From: Leucobacter sp. OH1287
GTDB lineage: Bacteria > Actinomycetota > Actinomycetes > Actinomycetales > Microbacteriaceae
Assembly: GCF_003859945.1 (NCBI RefSeq)
Contig: NZ_RQYM01000015.1
Coordinates: 1 to 35,536 of the forward strand
Length of the DNA stretch: 35,536 bases
Direction: 5' to 3'
Both the position numbers and the translations under genes were made by a program. Of the stretch, positions 24,596 to 33,671 are shown one piece after another (position 1 is the first letter of the stretch; every line of letters starts with the position of its first letter). Below the pieces are notes generated by a model, which was given only the letters and a program-made list of their open reading frames with translations, was not told the DNA's origin and ran no database searches.

Positions 24596-25465
24596 CTAGT
24601 ATCCCCCAGATTCCGTAGCAACAGACTCGTTTCCTAATCCCCCGTCGGGCGCGCCAGCGGCTCCAGCGGCACCGGGCTCACGATACTTCGCGATCAACTG
24701 CTCGGTCTGCCTCGCGAGAATCGCAACATCCGCCCCGACCGCAACAAAGTTTGCACCCGCGGCCAGATAGCGCCGCGCGTCAGCCTCAGCAAAGGCGTTA
24801 ACCCCGACAGGTTTCTTGGCGCTGTTCGCCAGCTCAATCACCCGCAAAACCCGGGAAACAACCTCCGGGTGGCTAGGCTGCCCGATCAGGCCGAGCGAGG
24901 CAGCGAGATCCGCCGGTCCAACAAACACCGCGTCAACACCGTCGGTGTTAATAATCTCCTCGGCGTTATTAACCGCCTCCGCGCTCTCAATCTGCACGGT
25001 CAAACTGACGGTGCTTCGCGCATTGGCGAGATAGTTCGGCACACGATTCCAGCGTGACGATCTCGCGAGCGCCGAACCAACCCCGCGCACTCCGCCCGCA
25101 GCGGATCCGTCCGGGTAGCTGACCGCGCGAGCGATCTCGCGAGCCTGCTCACCGGTGTCCACCATCGGGATCAGCAGGTTCTGCACGCCCAGGTCAAGGA
25201 ACTGTTTCAGCGTCACCGTGTCACCAAACGGAGGCCGCACAACCGGTGTTACCGGGTAACCCGACAGCGCGTAAAGCTGCGCGAGAATCGACTCCAGTCC
25301 GTTCGGCGAGTGCTCGGCGTCCACAAGCACCCAGTCACAGCCGCTGCCCGCGACAATCTCAGCGTTGATCGCGCTGCCAGAGCAGCACCACAGCCCAAAC
25401 AGCGGCTCGTCGGATTCAGCGAGACGCTCCGTCAGGGTTTTTGGGAGGTTTACTCGAACCGGCAA
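24596..25465 (-). CDS. hpaI: 4-hydroxy-2-oxoheptane-1,7-dioate aldolase
   Basis: 289 aa class II pyruvate aldolase (HpcH/HpaI family). Recognised by FGLWCCSGSA, DWVLVDAEHSPN with its catalytic His, TPVVRPPF, the IPMVD strand, RGVGSALARSS and the metal-ligand Glu of VQIESAEAV with Asp in VFVGPADLA. It cleaves the hydrated seven-carbon diacid to pyruvate and succinate semialdehyde, the last step of the pathway. The C-terminus carries a low-complexity Gly/Ala/Glu tail. TTG start at 25465 overlaps the 3' end of the hydratase gene by 16 bp; GGGGG about 8 nt upstream supports it, and translational coupling is likely. Confidence 0.9.
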   Translation of the reverse strand: MPVRVNLPKTLTERLAESDEPLFGLWCCSGSAINAEIVAGSGCDWVLVDAEHSPNGLESILAQLYALSGYPVTPVVRPPFGDTVTLKQFLDLGVQNLLIPMVDTGEQAREIARAVSYPDGSAAGGVRGVGSALARSSRWNRVPNYLANARSTVSLTVQIESAEAVNNAEEIINTDGVDAVFVGPADLAASLGLIGQPSHPEVVSRVLRVIELANSAKKPVGVNAFAEADARRYLAAGANFVAVGADVAILARQTEQLIAKYREPGAAGAAGAPDGGLGNESVATESGGY

Positions 25466-26235
25466 CTCACAACCCCCAGTTCGTGATAGTCAGCGTGCAC
25501 GGTGTCGCCGCGCTCAATCCACATCGGTTTGGTGAAGGATCCGGCGAGGATAATCTCACCGGCGGCGAGAGTCTGCCCGTGCTGGGCGAGCTTGTTTGCC
25601 AGCCAGGCAACACCGCGCGCCGGGTGGCCAAGCACCGCACCGGCAACACCGGAATCCTCAATGCTCTCGTTCCGGTAGAGCAGCGCCTTCGCCCACGGCA
25701 GATCAACCTGATCGACGCGGACCGGGGATCCGCCCACAACCATCGCACCCATTGCGGCGTTGTCGCTGATCGTGTCAACGATTGTGCGGCCCTCAAGCTC
25801 GAGGTGGGAGTTGAGCACCTCCAGCGCCGGCACAACATAGGCGGTTGCGTCCAGCACATCAAACACGGTGACGTTCGGACCTGCGAGCGGTTTATTGAGC
25901 ACAAACGCGAGCTCAACCTCGATTCTGACGTTCGAGAACCGGTCAAACTCCAGCACCGACCCTGATTCAAACACCATATCGTCGTGGATCACGCCGTAGT
26001 CCGGCTCGGTGATACCGGTCGCCACCTGCATAACTTTACTGGTGAGCCCAATCTTGCGCCCGACAAGCCGCGCACCCCGCTCGATTCTGGTGTCTGACCA
26101 GCGCTTTTGGATCGCATACGAGTCGTTAACGGTCATCTCCGGGAACCGCTGTGTCAGCCGCGGCAGCACCGCCCGATCCCGGTCGGCCTGCTCCAGCTCG
26201 TCAGCGATTTTCGCGATCTGTGTTTCTGTTAGCAC
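25450..26235 (-). CDS. hpaH: 2-oxohept-3-ene-1,7-dioate (4-hydroxy) hydratase
   Basis: 261 aa FAH-superfamily hydratase (MhpD/HpaH type): GRKIGLTSKVMQ, the metal Glu pair in RIEVELAFVL, YVVPALEVLNSH, SDNAAMGAMVVGG and GSFTKPMWI are the family fingerprints. It adds water across the double bond to make the HpaI substrate. GTG start at 26235 with AGAGGTAG 5-6 nt upstream. The end overlaps hpaI by 16 bp. Neighbouring amine-oxidase gene stops 39 bp upstream. Confidence 0.9.
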   Translation of the reverse strand: MLTETQIAKIADELEQADRDRAVLPRLTQRFPEMTVNDSYAIQKRWSDTRIERGARLVGRKIGLTSKVMQVATGITEPDYGVIHDDMVFESGSVLEFDRFSNVRIEVELAFVLNKPLAGPNVTVFDVLDATAYVVPALEVLNSHLELEGRTIVDTISDNAAMGAMVVGGSPVRVDQVDLPWAKALLYRNESIEDSGVAGAVLGHPARGVAWLANKLAQHGQTLAAGEIILAGSFTKPMWIERGDTVHADYHELGVVSCRFE

Positions 26236-26274
26236 TTTCTACCTCTTTAAACGCTCCTGTTTTGGTGGCTGCCG

Positions 26275-27447
26275 CTAGTGGCCGCCGCCCGCGTACGGCC
26301 CCAGCACGCTGAGGCGCTGCATGTGAGATGCGAGGGCGAATCGCGGATCCACCCCGTCGGTTGAACCACTAACCAGCTGCGCAGCCCACTCGCCCAGCTG
26401 CGGCGAGAATTTAAACCCGTGACCTGAGAGGCCAGCGATTGTCACAATTCTGCCGTCATCGCTGAGGTCAACAACCGGCAGACGGTCTGGTGTGTAGGCG
26501 CAGTGGTGGACGCTCTCCCGCACCGGTTCCGGGTTGATGTCCGTGAAAATCTCGGCGGCGCGCTGTCCGATCTTAATCAGCTCGTCGCGAGTGTGGTGGG
26601 TTGGCACCTCGGAGACGTCACGGAAAACCGGCCACTCCGGGTTGGTGCAGGCTTTAAACGAGTAACCGTCGAAGCTTGGGGCACCAAAGAAGTGTACCTC
26701 GCCGATGTCTCGCAGGAACGCCGGGAATTTGCGCGGCACAAACTGTTTCGGGTGGCGCGGCATAAACCAGGTGAGCCCCAGCACCTGCAGGCGCAGCAGC
26801 TCGTTCAGCTGCGGGAACAGCCGCGTCGACCAGGATCCGGAGGCAACAACCACCTGGTTTGCGAGCCAGGTGCCGGCGGTTGTGCGCACAAGCACCCCGT
26901 TCTGCTGCCGCTCAACCCCGATAACCCGGGTGTTGAAGTGCAGTTCGGCGCCGTTCTTCTCTGCAACGTCGAGGGCGCTCATAATCGCCACCTCCGGCCG
27001 CAGTCCGCCGCCGTGCTCGTCAAGCAGTCCGATATCGCCGTCGAAGATGCGGTGCTGCGGGTATTCTTTGCGCAGCTCCTCGGTGGTTAAAACCCGGTGC
27101 GGAATCTCAAAGTCCCTAACCGTGCCGAGCGCTGTCTCCAGGTCGGGGAAGCCCTCGGGCGCGATGCTCAGGCAGCCAACCTCCTGATAGATCTGCTGCT
27201 TCGATTCTTTTTCGAGCTGCCGCCACAGGTCGCGGGAGCGCTGAATCATCCGCACATAGGTGCCGCCCTCGTGCACGGCGGTGCGGAAAACCCGCGACTC
27301 GCCGGCGTAGGAGCCGTGCGAGTGGACGCGACCGTACTGCTCAATCCCGACAACCCGCAGTTTGCTGTTCTTGCTGAGCTGCCACAGCGCCATCGCACCA
27401 ACTGTGCCGGCGCCGATCACAACAACATCCGCGCGGTGCTGGTCCAT
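26275..27447 (-). CDS. FAD-dependent amine oxidase, monomeric sarcosine/N-methyltryptophan oxidase type
   Basis: 390 aa from ATG 27447. Dinucleotide-binding motif VVIGAGTVGAMA at the N-terminus, HGSYAGESRVFR (the flavin-site loop of the MSOX/SolA class), and a Cys in HHCAYTPDRLPVVDL at the position that carries covalent FAD in sarcosine oxidase. GLSGHGFKFSP near the end is the second flavin loop. The class oxidises secondary or primary amines to imines with H2O2. In this operon the expected substrate is an aromatic amine (tyramine or N-methyltyramine), giving 4-hydroxyphenylacetaldehyde. AAAGGAG lies 5 nt before ATG 27447 and overlaps the alternative GTG at 27453, which decides the start. Confidence 0.85.
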   Translation of the reverse strand: MDQHRADVVVIGAGTVGAMALWQLSKNSKLRVVGIEQYGRVHSHGSYAGESRVFRTAVHEGGTYVRMIQRSRDLWRQLEKESKQQIYQEVGCLSIAPEGFPDLETALGTVRDFEIPHRVLTTEELRKEYPQHRIFDGDIGLLDEHGGGLRPEVAIMSALDVAEKNGAELHFNTRVIGVERQQNGVLVRTTAGTWLANQVVVASGSWSTRLFPQLNELLRLQVLGLTWFMPRHPKQFVPRKFPAFLRDIGEVHFFGAPSFDGYSFKACTNPEWPVFRDVSEVPTHHTRDELIKIGQRAAEIFTDINPEPVRESVHHCAYTPDRLPVVDLSDDGRIVTIAGLSGHGFKFSPQLGEWAAQLVSGSTDGVDPRFALASHMQRLSVLGPYAGGGH

Positions 27448-27504
27448 ATTCACTCCTTTAACCTGCTGTGTTTAACCTGTTTGTGTTGTCAGCCAACCCG
27501 CCCG

Positions 27505-28632
27505 CTATGACAGCGCGGGCTCCTCCCAGAGGGTCAGCTTAGTGCCGATTCCGTCGCGGATCGCGTTGCGATAGACCTTGGTTGCCCAGGCAACATCCTC
27601 AACCGGCATCCCGCCAACCGAGTAGACGAAAATCTCGTCTTCGCTCTGACGCCCCGGTTTGTCACCGGCGATAATCTCCCCAATGTCCTCGAACTGGTCA
27701 GCATCCATGCGGCCGTCGCGGACCCTGTCAACCAGGTGCATTCCCCAGATTCCGACCGTCTCGTGGGCGGGGCTCGGGAGCTCCTCAGCCCACGCCTGAT
27801 AGATCTTCCGGGCGTCAGCGACGTGGCGGGAACGCTGAATCAGTTCTTCGTCAAGTCTGAGGTGCGCAGAACAGCAGATAAAGGCGCCGGGTTTCACCCA
27901 GTCAGATGCCACAAACGGATAGTTTTCTGACCCGGAAGGGCTCGGCACGGCGATGCTGACAATGTCGCTGCCGCGTGTTGCCTCCTCGGCGTCTCGCACC
28001 TGCTCGAAGGTGATCTCCGGGAACTTGCTCTGCCCCCAGCTGATGAACCGGTCAACGCCGTCCTGGCTTCTGCCCGCCACCTTCACGTGTTTGATTCCCG
28101 GGCGGACCGCAACAAACGACTCAAGCGAGGTGCGGTTCATCGGCCCCGGGCCGATAATGCCGACGGTGCTGGCGTCCTGCAGCGCCAGGTATTTGGCGCC
28201 AACCCCGGGGATTGCGCCGGTGCGGTAGGCGCTCAAAAGGTTCGCTGACATGTGCGCGAGCGGAGCACCAGTATCTTTGTCGTTGAGCGTGAACATTAGG
28301 ATGGAGCGCGGCAAACCGTGCTGCTTGTTTTCGACGTTGGATCCATACCATTTGCAGCCTGCCATCTGGTATTCGCCGCCCAAATACGCCGGCATCGCCA
28401 TGAAGCGGCGGTCTGGACCGTCGAGCGGCATTCCCGCAAACGGGGAGGTTTCGGGGAAGAAGAGCATCGCGCCGTGGGAGTTGTTTTCCGCTCCAGCCAT
28501 ACGATAGTCACCGGCGGCAAACAGCTGCAACATATCGCTCATGGTTTCAACGCACTCTGCCATATTGGTCACTCCCGCGCGAATCATATCCGGTTCGTTC
28601 AGATACAGAAACTCGATTTTTGTGTTAGACAT
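27505..28632 (-). CDS. ornithine cyclodeaminase/mu-crystallin family protein, probable partner of the amine oxidase
   Basis: 375 aa. Rossmann motif GIIGPGPMNRTSL near residue 165, the SANLLSAYRTGAIPGVGAKYLA segment before it (given here in part) and the SIAVPSPSG strand identify the OCD/mu-crystallin family, NAD(P)-dependent imine-forming or imine-reducing enzymes. From memory, close relatives in actinobacteria carry the database name tyramine oxidase subunit B; I cannot verify this here. Position directly beside the flavin oxidase and the permease supports a role in amine handling, possibly imine processing. Starts at ATG 28632 with GGAGGA 5 nt upstream; the permease stop overlaps by 8 bp. 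Confidence 0.75.
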   Translation of the reverse strand: MSNTKIEFLYLNEPDMIRAGVTNMAECVETMSDMLQLFAAGDYRMAGAENNSHGAMLFFPETSPFAGMPLDGPDRRFMAMPAYLGGEYQMAGCKWYGSNVENKQHGLPRSILMFTLNDKDTGAPLAHMSANLLSAYRTGAIPGVGAKYLALQDASTVGIIGPGPMNRTSLESFVAVRPGIKHVKVAGRSQDGVDRFISWGQSKFPEITFEQVRDAEEATRGSDIVSIAVPSPSGSENYPFVASDWVKPGAFICCSAHLRLDEELIQRSRHVADARKIYQAWAEELPSPAHETVGIWGMHLVDRVRDGRMDADQFEDIGEIIAGDKPGRQSEDEIFVYSVGGMPVEDVAWATKVYRNAIRDGIGTKLTLWEEPALS

Positions 28633-30196
28633 TTTTATCCTCCACTCCTACAACATCAATAACCTGTGTGCCGTAGGCACCCGGTTCGGTGCCGTGCCCG
28701 ATCTGCCTGTAGATTTCGGGTTTGACGCTGCTTAGCACGAGCCCCCAGAGGATCCCGAACAGCAGCGCGAACAGCACAATACCGGGCAGCACAAAGGTTG
28801 TCACATCAGGTTTTTCTTGGCCGAGCATCAACGGGAAGTTGGCCAAAATCATCACAAACACACCGAGCAGCGCAATGCCTGAAACGGCCGGGGCAACGGT
28901 TGTCACCCAGGGGTTTAGGCCTCGATTGTTTTGCTTAAAGAAGCCGATAACACTCAGCGCCGAAATCGCCATCAGCAGGACTAGACCGGCAGCGCCGGTG
29001 TTGGTGAGCCAGTTAAACATGGTCAGCACCGGGTAGAGGACCGCGAGATCCCCAAACAAATCCTCGGCAGCACCGAGGGCGTCACCGGCGATCGCGAACC
29101 CGGCAACAACAACCAGCGCCAGCACTGTCTGGGTGACGGATCCCACCCACGGCGCCCCGGCGGCGGTTGTTTTCGACAGCTGGTTCGGCAGCACGCCCTC
29201 GCGTCCGAGCGAGTAGAAGTAGCGTGCGACGGCGTTGTGGAACGCCTGCAGCGCCGCAAACAGGCTCGTAATAAACAGCACGGTCATAATGTCCGCGATT
29301 ATCACGCTGGTGTTTGCGCCCATGAAGATGAACATCAGGTCGGGGCCTGACTGCTGTGCCTCGCCAACAATCGCTGACGGCCCGATACCGACCGAGAACG
29401 CCCAGGCGCTAACCGCGTAGAACACCCCGATGATTACGACCGCGAGGTAGGTTGCCCGTGGCACGGTCCGTTTTGGATCCTTCGCCTCCTCGCCGTAGAT
29501 TGCTCCCGACTCGAATCCCATAAACGCCGCAACACCAAACACCAGCACAATGCCGAAAGCCGAGCCTAGCAGGTGGCCGGGGTTGAGGGTTTCAGCGGTA
29601 ACACCCTCGGGTGCGACCGTCAGTGAAACAACGTCAAAGACCAGCACCGCAACGAACTCGAGCGCAACCAAAACACCGAGCACTTTCGCGGACAGGTCAA
29701 CGCTTCTCACCCCGAGGAATCCCACCAGCGCGATGCAGACGACAACCCACAGCCACCACGGGGTTTCCACCCCGGTTTTTGCCTGGATCATGCTTGAGAG
29801 CTGGAATCCAAACAGGCCGTAGATGCCGATCTGCATCACGTTGTATGAGACGAGGGCGACGAGGGATCCGCCCACACCAAACGGTCTGCTTAAGCCCTGC
29901 GCAATGTATGCGTAGAAGGCGCCAGCGTTGGTGACGTAGCGGCTCATGGCGGTGTAACCGACCGCGAAAACCGTGAGGATTAACGCGATCAGCAGGTAAC
30001 CGAGGGGAACCCCGAGGGACTCGGTGACAGCGAAGGAGGTTGTGACGCCGCCGGCAACCACCGTCAGCGGCGCGGACGCCGCAATAATCATCATAGTGAT
30101 CGCGGGCACCCCGAGCACTCTCCTGCTCAGACCCGCCGGGTTGCCGTCTGCTCCGGTTGTTACGGCGGTTTGGGTTTGCCGCTTATCTGTGTCCAT
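28625..30196 (-). CDS. APC-family amino acid/amine permease
   Basis: 523 aa, about 12 membrane helices. APC-superfamily signatures include the helix-1 unwound region (ASAPLTVVAGGV), GAFYAYIAQGLSRPFG, and FMGFESGAIYGEEAK in helix 6. The N-terminal 30 residues are polar and cytoplasmic. It probably imports the aromatic amine degraded by the operon products. ATG 30196 has AAGGAG 7 nt upstream. The stop overlaps the OCD-like gene by 8 bp; 43 bp separate its start from the aldehyde dehydrogenase stop. It adds a second amine-type importer to the window, besides the Pot system. Confidence 0.85.
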   Translation of the reverse strand: MDTDKRQTQTAVTTGADGNPAGLSRRVLGVPAITMMIIAASAPLTVVAGGVTTSFAVTESLGVPLGYLLIALILTVFAVGYTAMSRYVTNAGAFYAYIAQGLSRPFGVGGSLVALVSYNVMQIGIYGLFGFQLSSMIQAKTGVETPWWLWVVVCIALVGFLGVRSVDLSAKVLGVLVALEFVAVLVFDVVSLTVAPEGVTAETLNPGHLLGSAFGIVLVFGVAAFMGFESGAIYGEEAKDPKRTVPRATYLAVVIIGVFYAVSAWAFSVGIGPSAIVGEAQQSGPDLMFIFMGANTSVIIADIMTVLFITSLFAALQAFHNAVARYFYSLGREGVLPNQLSKTTAAGAPWVGSVTQTVLALVVVAGFAIAGDALGAAEDLFGDLAVLYPVLTMFNWLTNTGAAGLVLLMAISALSVIGFFKQNNRGLNPWVTTVAPAVSGIALLGVFVMILANFPLMLGQEKPDVTTFVLPGIVLFALLFGILWGLVLSSVKPEIYRQIGHGTEPGAYGTQVIDVVGVEDKNV

Positions 30197-30239
30197 GGTG
30201 TTCTCCTTTTCCCTAGCCTCGTTGCCTGTTTCTAGAGAG

Positions 30240-31655
30240 TTAGCGTCCGCTGATTACGTGTGGCTCGGCGACGGCTTTGAGGCCCTCCACGCCGAACTCG
30301 CGTCCGTAACCGGACTGTTTTGCACCGCCGAACGGCACCATCGGGTGCAGTCCGCCGTGTGAGTTAATCCAGGTTGTGCCTGCCTGCAGTCGTGACGCAA
30401 CCGCCATCGCCTGCTCGCGGTCGCTTGTCCAAACCGATGAACCGAGACCGAACTCGAGCTCGTTGGCGAGCTTAATCGCCTCGTCGAGGTCGCTGTAGCG
30501 GATAATCGGCAGCACCGGACCGAACTGCTCCTTCAGCACGAGCTCGTGCTGTGGATCAATGTCGGCGATGATGGTGGTTGGGTAGAAGTGACCCGGTGCG
30601 TCCCGGTCTGGTTCGCCACCCAAAACAACCCGCGCGCCAGCGGCCTTGGCTGACTCGACGAGCCGGTCAACGATCTCGAACTGGCCCTGGTTTTGTAGCG
30701 GACCGAGCAGGCTCTGCTCCTCAAGGCCGTTACCCATTGGCACGTTCTTTGCAAACTTTGCCACCTCGTCAACAACCGCGTCGTAGATTGAGTCGTGAAC
30801 GTAGAGGCGTTTCAGCGCAGCACAGGTCTGGCCGGTGTTGATGAACGCGCCCCAGAACAGTCCCTCGGCGATTGCTGCTGGATCCGCATCGGGCAGCACA
30901 ATACCCGCGTCATTGCCACCCAGCTCGAGGGTGAGACGCGCAACGTTCTGCGCCGATGCCGCAATAATCTGCTTGCCAACCTCGGTTGAGCCGGTGAACA
31001 TCAGTTTGCCGATACGCGGATCGCGGCTGAGCGCGTCTCCGATGGTGCGGCCGGAACCGGTGACGATGTTCAGAACACCCTCCGGCAGCACATCGTTCAG
31101 TACTTTCACGAGCGCGAGCACTGACAGCTCGGTTGTGCCGGCCGGTTTAATCACGACGGTGTTGCCCATGCGCAGTGACGGCGCGATCTGCCAGATGGAG
31201 ATCATCATCGGCCAGTTCCACGGCGAGATAGCGCCAACCACACCGATTGGGCGGTAGTGCATTTCGGCGTAACCTGACTCATCGTCAATGATTACCTCAC
31301 TCGGCAGCGGGGTGTCTGCGGCGGCACGCAGCCAAGCGGCACAGCCGCCGACCTCGAATCGGGCGTTCGGGCCGTTGAGCGGTTTGCCCTGCTCGCGTGA
31401 GAGCAGTTCGGCGAGCGCCTCAGCGGATGCTTCAACGGCGTCGGCCGCTTTGTGCAGGTAGGCGCTGCGTTCCTCGTCACTCAGTGCTGCCCAGGCAGGC
31501 TGGGCGGCGGCTGCGGTGGCGATCAGCTCGTCAAGCTCGGCAACGGTTTGCACCGGTGAGTTACCGATAACCTCGCCGGTTGCCGGATCCACCGCGGCCT
31601 TGCCGTCTGCTACTGAAACAGCTGCGAGTAGTTCGTCGTATGTGTAGTTGGACAT
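30240..31655 (-). CDS. aldehyde dehydrogenase, likely 4-hydroxyphenylacetaldehyde dehydrogenase
   Basis: 471 aa. NAD(P)-binding and catalytic parts are intact: SPWNWPM (Asn), TLELGGNDAG (Glu) and NTGQTCAALKRL (Cys). It belongs to the short 470-residue branch that includes CddD-like enzymes and is clearly distinct from HpaE. In this order (oxidase, permease, ALDH, hydroxylase) it should turn 4-hydroxyphenylacetaldehyde into 4-hydroxyphenylacetate. A succinate semialdehyde dehydrogenase role at the pathway end is the alternative. GAGGAG 6 nt before ATG 31655; 32 bp from the monooxygenase stop. Confidence 0.8.
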   Translation of the reverse strand: MSNYTYDELLAAVSVADGKAAVDPATGEVIGNSPVQTVAELDELIATAAAAQPAWAALSDEERSAYLHKAADAVEASAEALAELLSREQGKPLNGPNARFEVGGCAAWLRAAADTPLPSEVIIDDESGYAEMHYRPIGVVGAISPWNWPMMISIWQIAPSLRMGNTVVIKPAGTTELSVLALVKVLNDVLPEGVLNIVTGSGRTIGDALSRDPRIGKLMFTGSTEVGKQIIAASAQNVARLTLELGGNDAGIVLPDADPAAIAEGLFWGAFINTGQTCAALKRLYVHDSIYDAVVDEVAKFAKNVPMGNGLEEQSLLGPLQNQGQFEIVDRLVESAKAAGARVVLGGEPDRDAPGHFYPTTIIADIDPQHELVLKEQFGPVLPIIRYSDLDEAIKLANELEFGLGSSVWTSDREQAMAVASRLQAGTTWINSHGGLHPMVPFGGAKQSGYGREFGVEGLKAVAEPHVISGR

Positions 31656-31687
31656 AGTGTCTCCTCTTTGAGTTGTTGCGGATGTGG

Positions 31688-33628
31688 TTAGCTGCCAGCA
31701 ACCGGGTTGGTTGCTGTGTCGTTGGACTGCTGTGGTTGCATAAAGGCTGCAAAATAGTCGGCCGCCGCTGCAGGGTTGTTGAGCGGCAGAACCGCTGCAA
31801 CATACTGGTCTGGGCGGACGATGACAACCGCGCCGTCTCGGCTGATTCCCCGCTCCTCGAAAATGTCGACGCTGTCGTGTGTTGCGTAGATTTTCTCGTA
31901 GTCGGTGAGACCGAATGGCCCGGTTGCGGGCAAAAACAGTGGTGACTGCTGGCTAATGTGGACGTCTTGGTGCTGCTGTTGGAAAACAGCTTTAATGTCG
32001 AGCACCGCGTCGAGGTCTGCGCCGTCTCGGCGGTAGCGTTGAACCGGTGATGCTGGATCCGTCAGAAACCAGTCTGCCCAGCTCGCGAGCTGCTCACCCG
32101 TCGCGTCCGCGAAGGCATAGAGACGGTATCTACCGTCGGCGCGGTGGTGGTGACCGAGGTGCACATCCACTGCGTCGGCGACGCGCTTGGTGAGAACTGA
32201 TTTGAAGCGTTTGCCGATTGGAAATCCGGCCGCGAGCTGCTGCTGTTCAGCGTCCCCGGTGATTACGGACTGCTCGTAGCAGGTCATAAACCCGGCGGGG
32301 AACTCGGCGGTCTGCACGTAGAACGCCTCCAGTTCGCCGCGGTTTGCAAACTCTTCTGGTTTTTTCGCCATCAGGCTTGACCACTCCAGGTCAAAGTCGA
32401 TGAGGTTTTTCGCGGTTACCTGCCGCTCGTCCGAGTAGGTTTTCAGCAGCTGCTCAGAGGCTAGCCCGCTCAGCACATAGCCGAGTTTCCAGCCGATGTT
32501 CCAGCCGTCCTGGATAGAAACGTTCATTCCCTGGCCGGCTTTTGCGCTGTGGGTGTGGCAGGCGTCGCCCGCGAGGAACACCCGCGGTTTCCCGTCTGGT
32601 GAGGTGGTTGCGTCGTCGAAACGGTCGGTTAGCCGGTGGGCAACCTCGTAAACACTGTGCCACGGGACGTTGCGCACGTCGAGGCTGTAGGGGTGAAGAA
32701 TCTGGTTGGCGCGGTCGATAATCTCGGTTAGCGGGGTTTTACGTACTCTGCCGCCGTCGTCCCCGGCAACGTCGCCAAGGTCGACGTAGATGCGACAGAG
32801 ATAGTTGCCCTCGCGAGGGATGTGCAGGATTGACCCCGCCTGCGAGTGGATAATACACTTTTTGCGAATGTCCGGGAAGTCTGTGACCGCGAGCACGTCC
32901 ATAACCCCCCAGGCGTGCAGCGATGCAGAGCCCTTCAGGGATCCACCGATGACGCTTCTAACCTGCGACCTAGCGCCGTCTGCACCGAGCAGGTATTTTG
33001 CGCGGATCACCCGTTCAGCACCGGTTTTTACGTTGTTTGCGGCGGTGTTAATACCGGCGCCGCTGTAGCCGGTGACCTCGCGGATCCGCACCTCAAGCGG
33101 GTATTCACCGTCGCCGTAGCTAACGTCGACGAACTCCCAGCCGTAGTCGATGTCGCCGCGCGCTGGCGCGTTGCGAGCGTAGTCGGCGAAGTAGTCGATG
33201 ACTCGCGCCTGGTTGACGATCAGGTGCGGGAACTCACTGATTCCGACCGGGTCGTCTGGGGTGACAGAGGTGCGCTCGATGTTTGCGGGGTTATCTGCCG
33301 CCGGTGACCAGAACGCTGTTTCGGTGATCTGGTATGCCTCTTTTGTGATCTCCTCGGCGAAACCAAAAGCCTGGAATGTTTCGACGCTGCGGGCTTGGAT
33401 GCCGTCAGCCTGCCCGAGCTCTAGCCGTGAGTCGCGCCGCTCGATGATGCGGGTGACAACACCGGGAAAGTGGGCGAGCTGCGCTGCCGCCGTGATCCCT
33501 GCGGGTCCCGAACCAACAATCAGAACATCAACCTCAGCTGGGATTTCAGCTGGACGATTTAATCCGACTCCGGCGGCGGGAAGAACGCGTGGATCAGTTG
33601 TAACGTAACCGTGATGGTGGAACTGCAT
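31688..33628 (-). CDS. single-component FAD aromatic monooxygenase (phenol 2-/3-hydroxybenzoate 4-monooxygenase type)
   Basis: 646 aa from ATG 33628. Class A flavoprotein: GSGPAGITAAAQLA (first FAD motif), LLGADGARSQVR (DG motif), FLAGDACHTHSAKAGQGMN (GD motif). The last 170 residues match the thioredoxin-like C-terminal domain of phenol hydroxylase/MobA enzymes. It uses NAD(P)H and O2 to hydroxylate an aromatic ring. In this operon the expected reaction is 4-hydroxyphenylacetate to homoprotocatechuate, normally done by the unrelated two-component HpaBC, which I do not find. GAGGAGA about 5 nt before ATG 33628 decides the start over an upstream in-frame codon. First gene of the ten-gene operon, divergent from the IclR regulator. 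Confidence 0.8.
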   Translation of the reverse strand: MQFHHHGYVTTDPRVLPAAGVGLNRPAEIPAEVDVLIVGSGPAGITAAAQLAHFPGVVTRIIERRDSRLELGQADGIQARSVETFQAFGFAEEITKEAYQITETAFWSPAADNPANIERTSVTPDDPVGISEFPHLIVNQARVIDYFADYARNAPARGDIDYGWEFVDVSYGDGEYPLEVRIREVTGYSGAGINTAANNVKTGAERVIRAKYLLGADGARSQVRSVIGGSLKGSASLHAWGVMDVLAVTDFPDIRKKCIIHSQAGSILHIPREGNYLCRIYVDLGDVAGDDGGRVRKTPLTEIIDRANQILHPYSLDVRNVPWHSVYEVAHRLTDRFDDATTSPDGKPRVFLAGDACHTHSAKAGQGMNVSIQDGWNIGWKLGYVLSGLASEQLLKTYSDERQVTAKNLIDFDLEWSSLMAKKPEEFANRGELEAFYVQTAEFPAGFMTCYEQSVITGDAEQQQLAAGFPIGKRFKSVLTKRVADAVDVHLGHHHRADGRYRLYAFADATGEQLASWADWFLTDPASPVQRYRRDGADLDAVLDIKAVFQQQHQDVHISQQSPLFLPATGPFGLTDYEKIYATHDSVDIFEERGISRDGAVVIVRPDQYVAAVLPLNNPAAAADYFAAFMQPQQSNDTATNPVAGS

Positions 33629-33671
33629 TGATTCTCCTCGGGTACTAGCCAAACCAACATCTTTTCACTAT

